Source: Planctomycetaceae bacterium (GTDB lineage: Bacteria > Planctomycetota > Planctomycetia > Planctomycetales > Planctomycetaceae). Taken from it: a DNA stretch of 62,837 bases. A program made the position numbers and the translations under genes. Location of the stretch: NCBI GenBank assembly GCA_029259845.1, contig JAJDEI010000241.1, positions 1 through 62,837 of the forward strand, written 5' to 3'. The notes under the pieces were generated by a model. The model did not search any database, was not told where the DNA came from, and saw nothing but the letters and a program-made list of their open reading frames with translations. Within the stretch, counting starts at the first letter, position 1. Each line of letters starts with the position of its first letter. Positions 19,901 through 28,454 of this stretch are shown one piece after another.

Positions 19901-20487
19901 TTCCGCGAGTCACGCAACTCCCCGTTGTCAGCGAAACGGTCCTCTTTCTCGGAACAGACCGCTCTCTTTACGATTCGGGCGGGCCTTGGGAAACGCTCAC
20001 AGAATGGCAAGGGCTTCTGACCTCATCCGCCGCGCTGAGGCCGGCCGAGCAACCCGTCTCCGATGCTCTCATGGCGGCAGGTTATGCTCCGAAGACGTCC
20101 GCCCCTCTTGCATCCCTGAGCACATCACCCTCGGTCCTCCTGCGGCAGCGGCGGGACGAGCCATCTGGCGACGAAGTCTCCGCCGTCACGGTGTGGGCCA
20201 TCAACCGGAACCTGTTGCGAACCGTATCGGTCGTCGTCCTGGGGGTCCTTGTGGTGTTTCTTTCCTGGAAGACCGGCCTGCTGACAGCGCTGCAGCGATA
20301 CTCGGTCCATCGGGCGGCTTGCGCCTGGGAAGGAGGGACGGTTCTCGCCGCCCTGTTTTGGTCGATGGGGCCGAGTGCCGTCGGCTTCTGCCTACTCATC
20401 GTTTGCGGAACCGGCTGGGCTCTGTCGGTCCGGCGTCGGTGGATCGCAGAAACCGGCTTCTTCGTCGCCACCAAATCGGCTCCCTAA
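13981..20487 (+). CDS. Giant envelope protein of unknown function, coupled to the preceding gene
   Basis: A 2168-aa protein. Its ATG overlaps the previous stop by 4 bp. An unusually long N-terminus leads to a hydrophobic signal or anchor (ALITFTLLLAGGPLAGA, residues ~79-95). A long beta-rich region follows, then internal membrane segments around residues 960-1070 (LGWVLLVAALLTTTFMPSI, VIATALVAALVPEALAV, PLMVIALLATG). A second long beta-rich half ends in C-terminal helices (VSVVVLGVLVVFLSW, AVGFCLLIVCGTGWAL). Two similar halves joined by a membrane block suggest a fusion or duplication of a protein like the 1160-aa neighbour (inference). The true start could be internal. No function is assigned. 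Confidence 0.82.
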   Translation: MTVPVRPMTRLDGRRAEDARRDAREGAASCASSPNQALQARSSDGLPHRHDECFRSDRANLLWASLLRTAHAAWSALITFTLLLAGGPLAGARLAADDAAAAGKTVAVREVYVPADEPSAWPNGEWLARPTREYRQILSDLTGKDYAPPRASLGRVLYTATMDGSSFTNGRFTADVQLRGSAPAYISLGQPTCAFRHLEWEDRPAVWGLSPTGETLLRVRSHCGTLRGDWSLAGQPIFGRVEFEATLLPAVVSTLQLRLPASRQLTADAPVSVKVVPGSDPDWRTWILDLGQLSQIRMVVSEKPAKPGTTDQFAERVSRHSLTPDGLVLQSGFQVEGASAAKDQLVFDVSAGLEVTSVTLGKDLELPFQRVHDDEGARAAVVVPLEAVSLTGRAKLSVRGEMPLPSESRLLLPTISLRSFPLVSSRLEVTIGHPLELLDYAATRCRLIASTLTAQETDTLVFEDWAANSRVTVFWGVPRSDVVADVIAVVDAKHARPISRTLLKLTARSGSAYELTCDVPRDWQVTRVTSQPWHRLPQVSSWRTSSEADGSTQLWMEFRDSLAQNVPVFVEVWATRTTDQWPSSVDMPVVLPRASGLRHVHLAIQSPQGRAFTLPATSSYRPLKFPDMRDAWKDVIDDWDEWLGDPLTDPPPSAEPLYIAAETPSGSDTLQVIPTEQTATPTTEQQEQIGDSSRTVRRTGNGRSGSPAQSRVTAAIGESAAPEGPVLSGSLLADVTIATRVPAALESVCVQTASYRLRRPSIGVELQFGLPVPGELIAARVDGSEDHAVVTGQTAIVRIPSGDASVLIEIEYRVPFSHSLLRGTGTIPLPQSQLPAASLRWSVELPDSYRLGSSTSGTSLGFRETGWRQRLLGPLGLAPAEPAFWPFGTGSHSKDNDATPEPANRKTSAEESTTDAAAVDAADSAADTTGETTTAEPPDATLHVETRSVSFTAGELKLEILRHDKTQHLGWVLLVAALLTTTFMPSIPFLSHSLIRPGWVIATALVAALVPEALAVPCGGLFLGSFAGTLLPSRFPLRRVWGPGVSQPIGSTQMLAGAAAPLMVIALLATGDTFAYQPVANRGVAATVAAETGPVAKSDAEPKSAAGSKTAQVPAYDAMIPIRSGEPTLEETPVVYVSSALLSRWRATRTPSPETPPYLLREASYSIAADYLSRPRVTAIFDVVRPDPAAARQIVLPLRGIAFDDGTSCRVNGRKATVIPMRDDAGIMIDVADSVSGALPEDGPGDPGPGDFESNSLLRIELSFRPRSGDQRTSRRIEFEIPPLLSSVVDMGTFPAGIEPAVLNARGAGAPKNNEDFIQTELGPVARLEVDWSDAPQGAGNGAMAADLALSSVELHPRRLQVRTRLSFRTNPIADNRSLHTVEVQLPPGARLRDVRAPGLADSTAIRRDGLPTRLQLAFETLPADRIGVDIEYTLPAEMSGQVVRVPEFAFLPGGTADDFPRHLMALTASPGFQIGSRAAELVDEGIAPVTPSHFVQAWGEPDATVPDLMFSLTSPRSLDLPLTPLRPVVTAAVREILAVGRSRFVWEAEADVECQSVPIAVHRLSVDPRIRISSVRVEQDGADRLVRWSMTRPHEITLLLTEDFVGRQSIRVSGDFPFAINEPTDLPRFSLRDAQLAQHELEIRNPAGWAIETLNATGTLLENAPSVASDGQATPVADAAHRFDLLSDTPPAKVRVVETAATFNFERIVSIHAQENDLLQMRTLIRIPESAPLPPWIEFVVPADWARFGPLATPPELAPGSPGPNGGTLFILGTPPGSSPIRNVEFSVTFPRSEEPSWTVANIGLPQGSLSRQRLVLSGDCPFRVAGDARETPLDDDLRAMISLPEENAATPRISYSSGGGPWTFARGRPDGATSQITRIESAIWEIPPFGFAGITVADVAQGRAADVIVQIPVQLRLVQASWGGELLPLPPEGTRSLTVPATLTSRPRQPQQLRLWWKSRSPSSALRRTILLPRVTQLPVVSETVLFLGTDRSLYDSGGPWETLTEWQGLLTSSAALRPAEQPVSDALMAAGYAPKTSAPLASLSTSPSVLLRQRRDEPSGDEVSAVTVWAINRNLLRTVSVVVLGVLVVFLSWKTGLLTALQRYSVHRAACAWEGGTVLAALFWSMGPSAVGFCLLIVCGTGWALSVRRRWIAETGFFVATKSAP

Positions 20488-20514
20488 CCGACCGGAAAGA
20501 ACGGATTTCGACGG

Positions 20515-21387
20515 ATGCCGGGCACGATCACACATTTTCTGGAGATGATCCGTATCAGTCATACGGTGTTTGCGCTGCCGTTCGCGTTGCTGTCGGCCGT
20601 GCTCGCGTGGCGGGAAACGCCGTTCCGCGGCCGCGACTTACTCGGAATCCTGCTGTGCATGCTCTTTGCCCGTTCGGCGGCGATGGCGTTCAACCGTCTG
20701 GTGGACCACCGAATCGACGCCGCCAATCCCCGCACGGCGGGCCGTCATTTGCCCGCGGGCCTGCTCAGCCGCCCGGCGGTCATACTGTTTACGGTTCTCT
20801 GCTGCCTGGGCTTCATTAGCTCGACATTGCTGTTTCTGCCGAACCCGTGGCCGATGATTCTGGCGGTGCCCGTGCTCCTGTTCCTGCTGGGGTACTCGTT
20901 CGCGAAGCGGCTCACCACGTGGTGCCACTACTGGCTTTCCGCCGCTTTGATGCTCTCGCCGATTGCCACCTGGATCGCTCTGACCGGCGGGGTGACGTTG
21001 ACGCCCGTATTGCTGGCCGGAGCGGTGTTCTTCTGGGTGGGAGGCTTCGACATCCTGTACGCCTGCCAGGACGTCGCCTTTGACCGGGAACAGCGATTGC
21101 ACAGCATCCCGGCGCGGTGGGGAGTCGCGCGGGCTCTGCAGCTCGCATGGATCAGCCACGTGGGGACGGTCCTCTGCCTGTTGGGGCTGTGGCATGCGGC
21201 CGAGCTGGGGCCGGTTTTTCTGTGCGGAACCTTCCTGGTTGCCCTGCTGCTCGCCTACGAGCACTGGATCGTGCGGCCGGATGACCTCACGCGCGTCAAC
21301 AGAGCCTTCTTCCACGTGAATGCCGTTATCAGCATTGGCCTGTTCGTGGTGGGCGTTGTCGACGTCTTGCTGATGCGCGGCCAGTGA
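20515..21387 (+). CDS. UbiA-family prenyltransferase (MqnP-like candidate)
   Basis: A 290-aa polytopic membrane enzyme that would attach a polyprenyl chain to an aromatic acid in quinone synthesis. It carries both Asp-rich motifs: FNRLVDHRIDAANPRTAGR (residues ~60-78) and YACQDVAFDREQRLHSIP (~182-199). About eight hydrophobic helices follow the usual pattern. The NPRTAGR form fits the 4-hydroxybenzoate polyprenyltransferase-like subgroup that includes MqnP of the futalosine menaquinone route. That assignment is an inference; no other quinone gene lies nearby. The start is 27 bp after the giant gene, so it may share its transcript. Confidence 0.88.
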   Translation: MPGTITHFLEMIRISHTVFALPFALLSAVLAWRETPFRGRDLLGILLCMLFARSAAMAFNRLVDHRIDAANPRTAGRHLPAGLLSRPAVILFTVLCCLGFISSTLLFLPNPWPMILAVPVLLFLLGYSFAKRLTTWCHYWLSAALMLSPIATWIALTGGVTLTPVLLAGAVFFWVGGFDILYACQDVAFDREQRLHSIPARWGVARALQLAWISHVGTVLCLLGLWHAAELGPVFLCGTFLVALLLAYEHWIVRPDDLTRVNRAFFHVNAVISIGLFVVGVVDVLLMRGQ

Positions 21388-21727
21388 TCCGAGAACGGCG
21401 CATCACTGCAATCCTGACGGGGGCTGACAGGGCGAACGTGTTTTTCACGACGGGTGGGGTGTCGTCGGCTTGCCGTCGGCGATGCCTCCGGGCGAACAGT
21501 CGCCAAGCACTGAAGTTCGCCCGGAACCAACGGCGACGGGCGATCTCAGTGAGACTCCCCAACTTCAACAATCCGTGTGCCCTGTGTTTCAGACACGCTT
21601 GCAACTCAACGGACCGTCTTGGTACGACATTGCACCGCGACTCACCCGGACCAACAGACGGGCCCCGCTCTCCCTGCTCCCCGATCCCCGACCCCCGATC
21701 CCCGCCCCCTGATCCCCGCAGCATTCG
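21388..21727. other. Gene-free stretch with C-rich direct repeats
   Basis: No gene is apparent. Near 21676-21720 a CCCCGATCC-type unit is repeated four times in a C-rich track that ends just before the MFS start. Otherwise nothing is recognised. Confidence 0.55.
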
Positions 21728-23056
21728 ATGAACCTGACTTCAATGGCCGTCGATCGGGAGCCCAACAAGATCAGCCGGTCGCGGCGGTTCTTTCCGGGGT
21801 GGACGATGGTCGGTATGGCGGCGGCGGCTCAATTCATGTCCGCTCCCGGCCAGTCTTATTCGGTGGCAGCGTTCAAAGAGCCGATGCGGACGTCACTCGG
21901 ACTTTCGGAAACGAACTACTCCCTGGCTTATGCGTTCGCCACGATTGTCAGCGGGATGCTGCTTCCGCTTGTGGGCCGGATGATCGATCGGCACGGGGCA
22001 CGGACAATGATGCCGGCCATCGCTTTCCTGCTGGGAACGGCATGCCTGGGGATGTCGCGTGTGTCGGGGCTGGGAGGATTGTATCTCGGGTTTAGTTTCG
22101 TCCGGTCACTGGGCCAGGGGGCGTTGTCACTCGTCGCAGCCTGGCTGGTTTGCGAATGGTTCGCCCGCCGGCGCGGATTCGCGACGGCACTTTCCGGCCT
22201 GGGCGGCAGTCTTTCCGTGATGACGATTCCGCTGGGGAATGCGTGGCTGATCAACCATTACGGCTGGCAAACGGGATGGATCGCGTTGGCATTCGGCGTC
22301 TGGGGCCTGCTGTTTCTGCCGAGTTTGTTTCTCGTCCGCGATCGGCCGGAAGCACTCGGCTGGTCGCCCGATGGCGACGAATACGTCGGCCATCCGCCCG
22401 TGTCGCCACGTGGCGGCGAACAGACTCCGGATGCGAGCGGCCCCAACCGCGATTGGGCGGTTTCGCACGTGGTCCGCGACTCGACATTTTGGAAACTGCT
22501 GGCGGTGCCGGCCACCAGTGGCATGGTCGGGACCGGGCTGATCTTTCATGCGGTGTCCCTGCTGGGAAGCCGCGGCGTCTCCCCAGGCGGGGCCTTGGGA
22601 TTGATTTCGCTGCAGGCGATTGTCGCGACATGTGCGGCACTCGTCGCCGGTTGGATGACGGACCGTTTTCAAGCCAGGTACTTGCTGTCGGCGGCCATGC
22701 TGCTGCTGGCGTTGAGCGGGACGATCGTCCTGGTCATGCCGTTTCCAATCGTCGCCGTGCTTTATGCCATCGTGCTCGGCCTCCACGGCAGCATTCTGCG
22801 GAGTACGGGCGTGGTCGTCTGGATCAACTACTACGGCCGCGAAAACCAGGGCGCGATTCGCGGCCTGGCCATGGCGGTCATGATCTTCGCCGCAGCCATT
22901 GGTCCGCTCCCGTTGGCGTTATCGGTCGATTGGTTTGGGACTTACGACATCGCGCTGTGCGGCTTCATCGCGGCGCCCCTCGCAGCGGCGGTGATCGTTT
23001 GGACCGCCGGTCCGCCTCGAAACCGGCCTGGGTTGCAACCGAAAACTCTTCAGTAA
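21728..23056 (+). CDS. MFS transporter
   Basis: A 442-aa major facilitator with about 12 hydrophobic helices in two six-helix halves. The loop 2-3 signature appears as GRMIDRHGART (residues ~79-89). A hydrophilic central loop (residues ~215-245) precedes the second half. The arrangement resembles the OFA/monocarboxylate-like MFS group, but the substrate is not readable. ATG 21728 and ATG 21743 (second Met) are both possible starts. Confidence 0.88.
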   Translation: MNLTSMAVDREPNKISRSRRFFPGWTMVGMAAAAQFMSAPGQSYSVAAFKEPMRTSLGLSETNYSLAYAFATIVSGMLLPLVGRMIDRHGARTMMPAIAFLLGTACLGMSRVSGLGGLYLGFSFVRSLGQGALSLVAAWLVCEWFARRRGFATALSGLGGSLSVMTIPLGNAWLINHYGWQTGWIALAFGVWGLLFLPSLFLVRDRPEALGWSPDGDEYVGHPPVSPRGGEQTPDASGPNRDWAVSHVVRDSTFWKLLAVPATSGMVGTGLIFHAVSLLGSRGVSPGGALGLISLQAIVATCAALVAGWMTDRFQARYLLSAAMLLLALSGTIVLVMPFPIVAVLYAIVLGLHGSILRSTGVVVWINYYGRENQGAIRGLAMAVMIFAAAIGPLPLALSVDWFGTYDIALCGFIAAPLAAAVIVWTAGPPRNRPGLQPKTLQ

Positions 23057-23081
23057 CATTTGCAACACGAGGCGCAGCGCC

Positions 23082-23228
23082 GGGTGGCTGGGGCGCCATT
23101 AAGGCGGGGGGTGTGTGCCCGGTTCGAACGCTGGGGCCGTGACGCGGCACGTTCACCATCTACGGCCCCAGAGTTGCACGCGGCTCACCGGCCAGTGGTT
23201 TTCGATCGCACCAGCCACAAACGCCCAC
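23082..23228. repeat. GGGTGGCTGGGG repeat, copy B (long form)
   Basis: It begins GGGTGGCTGGGGCG (23082-23095) and ends near CGATCGCACCAGCCAC (23203-23218), a decayed complement of the left end. The inner CTGGGGCCGT and CCCCAGAGTT blocks match copy C at 32993. It lies between the convergent MFS and sialate esterase genes. Confidence 0.75.
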
Positions 23229-23231
23229 CAC

Positions 23232-24692
23232 TCACCAGTGGTCGGTCCGGAAGGAACTGGCGGGCAAGCCGGCCTTGTTCATCAGGTTGGGGGTCGCATT
23301 ACTCGTGAAGGCGTAGCGGACCGCCTGAGGAGCGGAAACTTGGTCGGACGAGACGATCAGTTCTTCGCCGTCGATCATGCCGACGGCTGGGTGAAAGACT
23401 TGGTCATCGCCGGCGATTTCGAGGTGCGAGGGTGGTTTTCCATCGCTGGTCGCCAGGCCGCCTTCAGCATGGTCGAAGCGGAGACGGATCTGAGAGCCCT
23501 CGACGATGCTTTCCGTGACGAGCGGCCCCGAGTACGCGACGTCCTTGCCGTAGTCCTTCGCCAAAGCCCACAGGGCGAGACGGCGGCCCACTTCCTGTTT
23601 ATTCTTGGGATGAATGTCGGTGAGGTTGGCGATGTCCATCGTCACGGCCATTCCCGTCTTGGGCAGGGCCATTGTTTCCAACTGGGCTTCGCGGAGGTAG
23701 GCAGCATTGACGCGCATGTAGTTGTAAGGGGCGATTTGCACATAGTTGAACGAGAACTCGTCGCCGAACGCTTTCCGCCACTCGCGGATCATCGTCGTGA
23801 AAAGTTGATGGTACTGATTTGCCCGGCCCGCGTTGCCCTCTCCCTGATACCAGATGACCCCTTTGATCCTTAGGTTCCGCAGCGGATGGATCATGCCGTT
23901 GTACAGCCGCGTCGGAATCTTCTGGTCCGGCTGTTGCGGGCGGGTCTCTGCCTGCTGCAGCGCCTCGGTGAAGCCGAGATCCTTCAGACCCGCCGCCGGT
24001 GTCCAGGCTTCGGCCGGCGTCCCGCCCCACGAGGAATCGATGATCCCGATGGGGACGTTCAGTTCCTGGTGCAGGTTGCGGGCGAAGAAATAGGCGGTCG
24101 ACGAGAAGGTGGGGACCGTTTCCGGCGAACAGGGCCGCCACTGGCAGGGGGCGGGCGGGATGCCGTACATGGAGATTCCCGGTTCCACATCATCGAGCGG
24201 GTCCTTGCTGCTGAAGTTGCCGGCCTGAAACACGCGGATCTGCGGGTACGTAGCGGCGGCAACCTCTGCCTCGGCATCCTGGATCCCCGTGTAGGCCCCG
24301 GACACGGGGATGAGCGGCATCTCCATGTTGGATTGTCCCGATGCGACCCATACTTCGCCGAGGAGAACGTCATCCAGCGTGATCGTGTTTTCTCCGGTGA
24401 CGGTGATCACATGAGGCCCGCCCGCTGCGGCCGTCTGGAGGCTGACCTGCCAGTGCCCGTCCGCATCGGCTTGGGTGCTCGCCGCCGCGTCCAGCCAATC
24501 CCCGGTGACGCGGACGGTTTCGCCGGCGTCGGCCCAGCCCCAGATCTTCACCGGGCTGTTGCGCTGGAGCACCATGTGAGAGCCGAGGACTTTCGGCAAT
24601 CGGACCGCTGCAACCGCCGGCGTAATACAGAGAAGTGTGACGCTGATTGGTGCGACGGCGAGGCGAGCGGCGGTCAGGAGGGACTTGAGCAT
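23232..24692 (-). CDS. Sialate O-acetylesterase-like SGNH hydrolase
   Basis: A 486-aa exported carbohydrate esterase that would remove acetyl groups from sialic acids or other glycans. A signal peptide (LLTAARLAVAPISVTLLCITPAVAA) follows ATG 24692, which has AGGAA upstream. Family blocks are LPKVLGSHMVLQR at the mature N-terminus, VWVASGQSNMEMPL with the nucleophile Ser, IDSSWGGTPAEAW, GVIWYQGEGNAG and the Asp-His pair in NLTDIHPKNKQEVG. The length is near the family norm. Planctomycetes carry many such genes with sulfatases for polysaccharide use (known). None of those partners are next to this one. Confidence 0.92.
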   Translation of the reverse strand: MLKSLLTAARLAVAPISVTLLCITPAVAAVRLPKVLGSHMVLQRNSPVKIWGWADAGETVRVTGDWLDAAASTQADADGHWQVSLQTAAAGGPHVITVTGENTITLDDVLLGEVWVASGQSNMEMPLIPVSGAYTGIQDAEAEVAAATYPQIRVFQAGNFSSKDPLDDVEPGISMYGIPPAPCQWRPCSPETVPTFSSTAYFFARNLHQELNVPIGIIDSSWGGTPAEAWTPAAGLKDLGFTEALQQAETRPQQPDQKIPTRLYNGMIHPLRNLRIKGVIWYQGEGNAGRANQYHQLFTTMIREWRKAFGDEFSFNYVQIAPYNYMRVNAAYLREAQLETMALPKTGMAVTMDIANLTDIHPKNKQEVGRRLALWALAKDYGKDVAYSGPLVTESIVEGSQIRLRFDHAEGGLATSDGKPPSHLEIAGDDQVFHPAVGMIDGEELIVSSDQVSAPQAVRYAFTSNATPNLMNKAGLPASSFRTDHW

Positions 24693-24930
24693 GGGGCATT
24701 CCTGGGAATTGAGTCGGACACGTTGACTATCCACCGTGGGGCCGAAGAACGCAAGCACGGAGGAGCATCGGTTGTGAGCCGCTGCGCCCGTCCCTAGAAT
24801 CGCCGTTTCGCTTCGCCGCCGGACAGCGTGGGAGTCTTTCAACAAGTGAGATGCGCAGCGTTTGCGCATTCTGTCCGATCAACAAGAGGCGCCATCAGGT
24901 TGTGGCACGTCAGCCACGCTGGGATTCTCC

Positions 24931-25905
24931 ATGCATCGTCAGTACGTCGATACGCTCGCAGACGGATGTTCCGTCGACGAGGTCTATCTCCTCGCCGAAA
25001 AACAGCTCCGGGCGAACCGGAATGCGGAAACCTACCTCCTGGCCCAGCTCCGGGACAAGACGGGGCAAATCAGCGGGTTTCTCTGGAACATCCGGGAAGA
25101 TGTCGCCTCCAGCGTCGCTTCGGGAGAGCCGGTCCGCGTCCGAGGCCGCGTGCAGCTTTACCAGGGCAACCTGCAGATGATTCTGACGAGCATCAATTCG
25201 GTCGACGCCGACGACATCGACTTCAGCGAGTTCGTGCCAGAGTCGCCTCACAATGTCGCAGAACTGCTCACGCAAATGCGAGACGTTCTGGGGACCATCG
25301 AAGACGACGACCTGACGGCGCTCATCAATGTCTACCTGGACGACTCATTCCTCATCGAGCAGTTGAGCCGCGCACCGGCGGGCGTCAAATTGCACCACGC
25401 CTGGCACGGCGGACTGCTGCAACATGTCGTCAACTTGCTGCAAACGGCCCACCGCATCCGCGATCTGTACCCGACGGTCGATTTCGACCTGTTGCTCGTC
25501 GGCTTGTTCCTGCACGACCTGGGCAAGGTCCGCGAATTGGAGTTTGAAACCAGCTTCAGCTACACCGTCGAGGGGCAACTGATCGGCCATCTGGTGCAGG
25601 GGGTCGAGATGCTCAACGAGAAAGTCCACGCTCTCGAAACCACCAGCGGCAAGCCGTTTCCGACCGAGACTCTGCTGAGGATCAAACACATGATTCTGAG
25701 CCATCACGGCAGTTACGAATACGGCAGTCCCAAACTGCCGATGACCCCCGAAGCGATTGCCCTGCACCATCTCGACAATCTCGACGCCAAGACAAACGAG
25801 TTCCAGTCGTTGGTCGACAGCGACCCCAACTCCGACGCCATCTGGACGCCGTATAATACGAACCTGGGGCGGAAAATCTTCAAGGGCGCACCGAGCGAGG
25901 AGTGA
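24931..25905 (+). CDS. OB-fold and HD-domain exoribonuclease, YhaM-like
   Basis: A 324-aa protein. Residues ~25-95 look like an OB nucleic-acid-binding fold (GQISGFLWNIREDVA, VRVRGRVQLYQGNLQM). They are followed by an HD phosphohydrolase domain with HHAWHGGLLQHVVN, LFLHDLGKVREL and MILSHHGSYEYGS supplying the metal ligands. This order is that of the YhaM 3'-5' exonucleases (known family). ATG 24931 removes an upstream extension without domain content. It lies about 165 bp upstream of RNase R on the same strand, which fits a shared role in RNA decay (inference). Confidence 0.88.
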   Translation: MHRQYVDTLADGCSVDEVYLLAEKQLRANRNAETYLLAQLRDKTGQISGFLWNIREDVASSVASGEPVRVRGRVQLYQGNLQMILTSINSVDADDIDFSEFVPESPHNVAELLTQMRDVLGTIEDDDLTALINVYLDDSFLIEQLSRAPAGVKLHHAWHGGLLQHVVNLLQTAHRIRDLYPTVDFDLLLVGLFLHDLGKVRELEFETSFSYTVEGQLIGHLVQGVEMLNEKVHALETTSGKPFPTETLLRIKHMILSHHGSYEYGSPKLPMTPEAIALHHLDNLDAKTNEFQSLVDSDPNSDAIWTPYNTNLGRKIFKGAPSEE

Positions 25906-25963
25906 GCCGAGGGGGGATAGGGATCCGGGAGCGGTGGCCAGGGATCGGAGGCGACTCCTCGTC

Positions 25964-25990
25964 CCCAAGCTTCCGCTTGGGAATGCCCTC
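25964..25990. repeat. Palindromic repeat CCCAAGC-ttcc-GCTTGGG
   Basis: A 7-bp perfect stem at 25964-25981 followed by AATGCCC, in the gap between the HD nuclease and RNase R. It reads as LVPKLPLGNA in one frame, a peptide signature I associate with dispersed repeats in several bacterial phyla. That family link is from memory and untested. Confidence 0.6.
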
Positions 25991-26071
25991 CCTGAGACGC
26001 TCCTGCTTCGCGACGCGCTTGGGAACACGGACCAAACTGAAACGCGACGATTAACAACGGACGCGCTGCTC

Positions 26072-28378
26072 ATGCCTTCGCTCCAACAACAACTCCTCGA
26101 TTACACGTCCGGCGACGGCTATCGCCCGGAAAAGCCGAAGGCGCTCGCCAAGAAACTTGGTGTCACCAAAAAGCGGCTGTCGGAGTTCGACTCAGTCCTG
26201 CACGGATTGGTCGCCGACGGACGGCTGCGGTTTCTCGACAGTGGCCGCGTTGCCGTCTCGGTCCCGCCCGGATACGTGTTGGGCGTGATTCAGAAAACGG
26301 CGTCCGGTGCCGGCTTCCTCATCCCCCACGAGCCGCGTCCCCCCAACCTCGTCGGTGATGTGTACATCGACCGGCGTGACATGCGCGATGCCCAACGGGG
26401 CGACGAGGTTCTTGTGCGGCTGATCAGCCGCCGCCGCAGCGGCGGGCAGCGGTGCGGCATCATCGTCGATATTGTCGAACGGGCCACCAACGTTTTCGTC
26501 GGCAGCTACTACGTCGAAGGGGACGCCGGCTGGGTGCTCATCGACGGCAAGAACTTCAACGAGCCGATCTGGGTTGGTGACCCTGGGGCGAAAGGGGCGC
26601 GGGAGGGAGACAAAGTCGTCATCGAAATGCTCCGCTTTCCGTCGCTGGGGCAGACCGGCGAGGCGGTCCTCACCGAGGTGCTGGGACCGCGGGGCAAAAC
26701 GGGCGTCGACACACTGACGATCATCCATGAGTACGGAATCCCGGACGAGTTCCAGGATGATGTCCTCGAAGACGCCCGTCTCGAAGCAGAGAATTTCGAT
26801 CCAGAGAGTCGGGAGAACCGCGAAGACCTGACGCGGGAAACCATCGTCACCATCGACCCGGCCGATGCCCGCGACTTCGACGATGCGATTTCACTCAACC
26901 GGTCTGAGGACGGACACTGGCATTTGGGCGTGCACATCGCCGACGTTTCGTATTTTGTCCAGCCCGGCACGGCGCTGGACCGCGAAGCCGAGAAGCGCGG
27001 CACAAGCGTGTATTTGCCCACCAAGGTCATCCCCATGTTGCCGGAGGTGATCTCCAATGGGCTTGCCAGCCTGCAGGAAAAGCGGGTGCGGTACGCCAAA
27101 AGCGCCTTCATTGAATTCAATGCAGAAGGTGTTCCGGTCCATACGCACTTTGCCAACACGGCCATCTCCGTGACGAAACGGTTCGCCTATGAGCAGGTGA
27201 TGCCGCTCATCAAGGCGGGCAAGGGAGCCAAGGGGAAGGTCACCGCGAAGGTCCACCGGCTGCTGTGCGACATGCATCGGCTGGCCATGATTCTCCGCCG
27301 CCGCCGCTTCGAGCATGGTGCCCTCGAACTGGACATGCCGGAGATCAAGCTCGAGTTCGACAAACAGGGCCGCGTGAGCGGTGCCCACGAACGGGAGCAC
27401 GACGAGAGCCATCAAATCATCGAAGAGTTCATGCTGGCGGCCAATATCGCCGTCGCGACAGAATTATCGGACCGGAAACTGTCTTTTCTGCGTCGGGCGC
27501 ACGGTGAGCCGAGCCCGGTCAAACTGAAGGCGTTCGCGGAGTTTGTGACGTCGCTCGGGTTGGAACTCAAGCGGGCTCAAAGCCGGCCACACCTGCAAAA
27601 GCTGCTCCTGAAGGTCAAAGACACGCCCGAATCGCAGGCGGTCAACTACGCCCTGCTGCGATCGATGAAACAGGCGGAGTATACGCCCTTTGACGTGGGC
27701 CATTACGCCCTCGCGGAGGACGAGTATTGCCACTTCACCAGCCCCATCCGGCGTTACCCCGACCTGCATATCCACCGGTTGATTGACGGGATTCTGTTCA
27801 AACGCAAGACGCACCAGGGGGCGGGCGAGGAAGAGTTGGTCCGCCTTGGACAGCACTGCTCGGCGACGGCACGCCGCGCCGAACGGGCTGAGCGGGAACT
27901 GACAAAGATCAAACTGCTCACTTACCTCGAAGAACGCGTCGGCATGGAGATGGACGCGGTCATCACCGGCGTGGACCGCTTCGGATTCTTCTGCCGCGGC
28001 CTCGAACTGCCGGCGGAAGGGCTCGTGCATCTCAGCACCCTCTCGCAGCGAGACATTTTCGACTATGACCGCAGCGTGATGACCCTCACCGGCCGCCGCA
28101 CGGGGATGGTGTTTCGTCTGGGTGACCGCGTCCGCGTCACCGTCGCTCTGGTCGACGTCGACCGCCGCGAACTCGACCTGCAACTTGTTGAAAAGCTCCC
28201 GCCCGCCAAGCGCCGGCCAAAGAAACATTCCCCACAGCCGAAGGCCCCCAGGAAATCGCCCGCCGACAAGGCCTCGAAGAGCCGCAAATCCGCTCCCCCG
28301 AAGAAGAAGCCCGCGTCACAGCCGAAGTCGTCTGGAAAAAAGCCGTCTCGCGCCAAGCGGTCCGGTGGAAAACGATGA
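26072..28378 (+). CDS. rnr: Ribonuclease R
   Basis: A 768-aa processive 3'-5' exoribonuclease that degrades structured RNA. The domains in order are an N-terminal winged-helix region (residues ~1-65), cold-shock-type OB folds (~70-220), the RNB catalytic domain with IDPADARDFDDAIS and HYALAEDEYCHFTSPIRRYPD, and a C-terminal S1 domain (VGMEMDAVITGVDRFGFFC). A Lys/Pro/Ser-rich basic tail of about 55 residues follows, as in many RNase R proteins. ATG 26072 fits the start of the helical domain; the frame is open upstream across a repeat. Confidence 0.95.
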   Translation: MPSLQQQLLDYTSGDGYRPEKPKALAKKLGVTKKRLSEFDSVLHGLVADGRLRFLDSGRVAVSVPPGYVLGVIQKTASGAGFLIPHEPRPPNLVGDVYIDRRDMRDAQRGDEVLVRLISRRRSGGQRCGIIVDIVERATNVFVGSYYVEGDAGWVLIDGKNFNEPIWVGDPGAKGAREGDKVVIEMLRFPSLGQTGEAVLTEVLGPRGKTGVDTLTIIHEYGIPDEFQDDVLEDARLEAENFDPESRENREDLTRETIVTIDPADARDFDDAISLNRSEDGHWHLGVHIADVSYFVQPGTALDREAEKRGTSVYLPTKVIPMLPEVISNGLASLQEKRVRYAKSAFIEFNAEGVPVHTHFANTAISVTKRFAYEQVMPLIKAGKGAKGKVTAKVHRLLCDMHRLAMILRRRRFEHGALELDMPEIKLEFDKQGRVSGAHEREHDESHQIIEEFMLAANIAVATELSDRKLSFLRRAHGEPSPVKLKAFAEFVTSLGLELKRAQSRPHLQKLLLKVKDTPESQAVNYALLRSMKQAEYTPFDVGHYALAEDEYCHFTSPIRRYPDLHIHRLIDGILFKRKTHQGAGEEELVRLGQHCSATARRAERAERELTKIKLLTYLEERVGMEMDAVITGVDRFGFFCRGLELPAEGLVHLSTLSQRDIFDYDRSVMTLTGRRTGMVFRLGDRVRVTVALVDVDRRELDLQLVEKLPPAKRRPKKHSPQPKAPRKSPADKASKSRKSAPPKKKPASQPKSSGKKPSRAKRSGGKR

Positions 28379-28454
28379 CCGTGTCGGCGAACGTGTCGGT
28401 CGGACATCGCGTCCGACCGTGTCGACCGGATGTTATGGCGAACCGTTGCGACCA

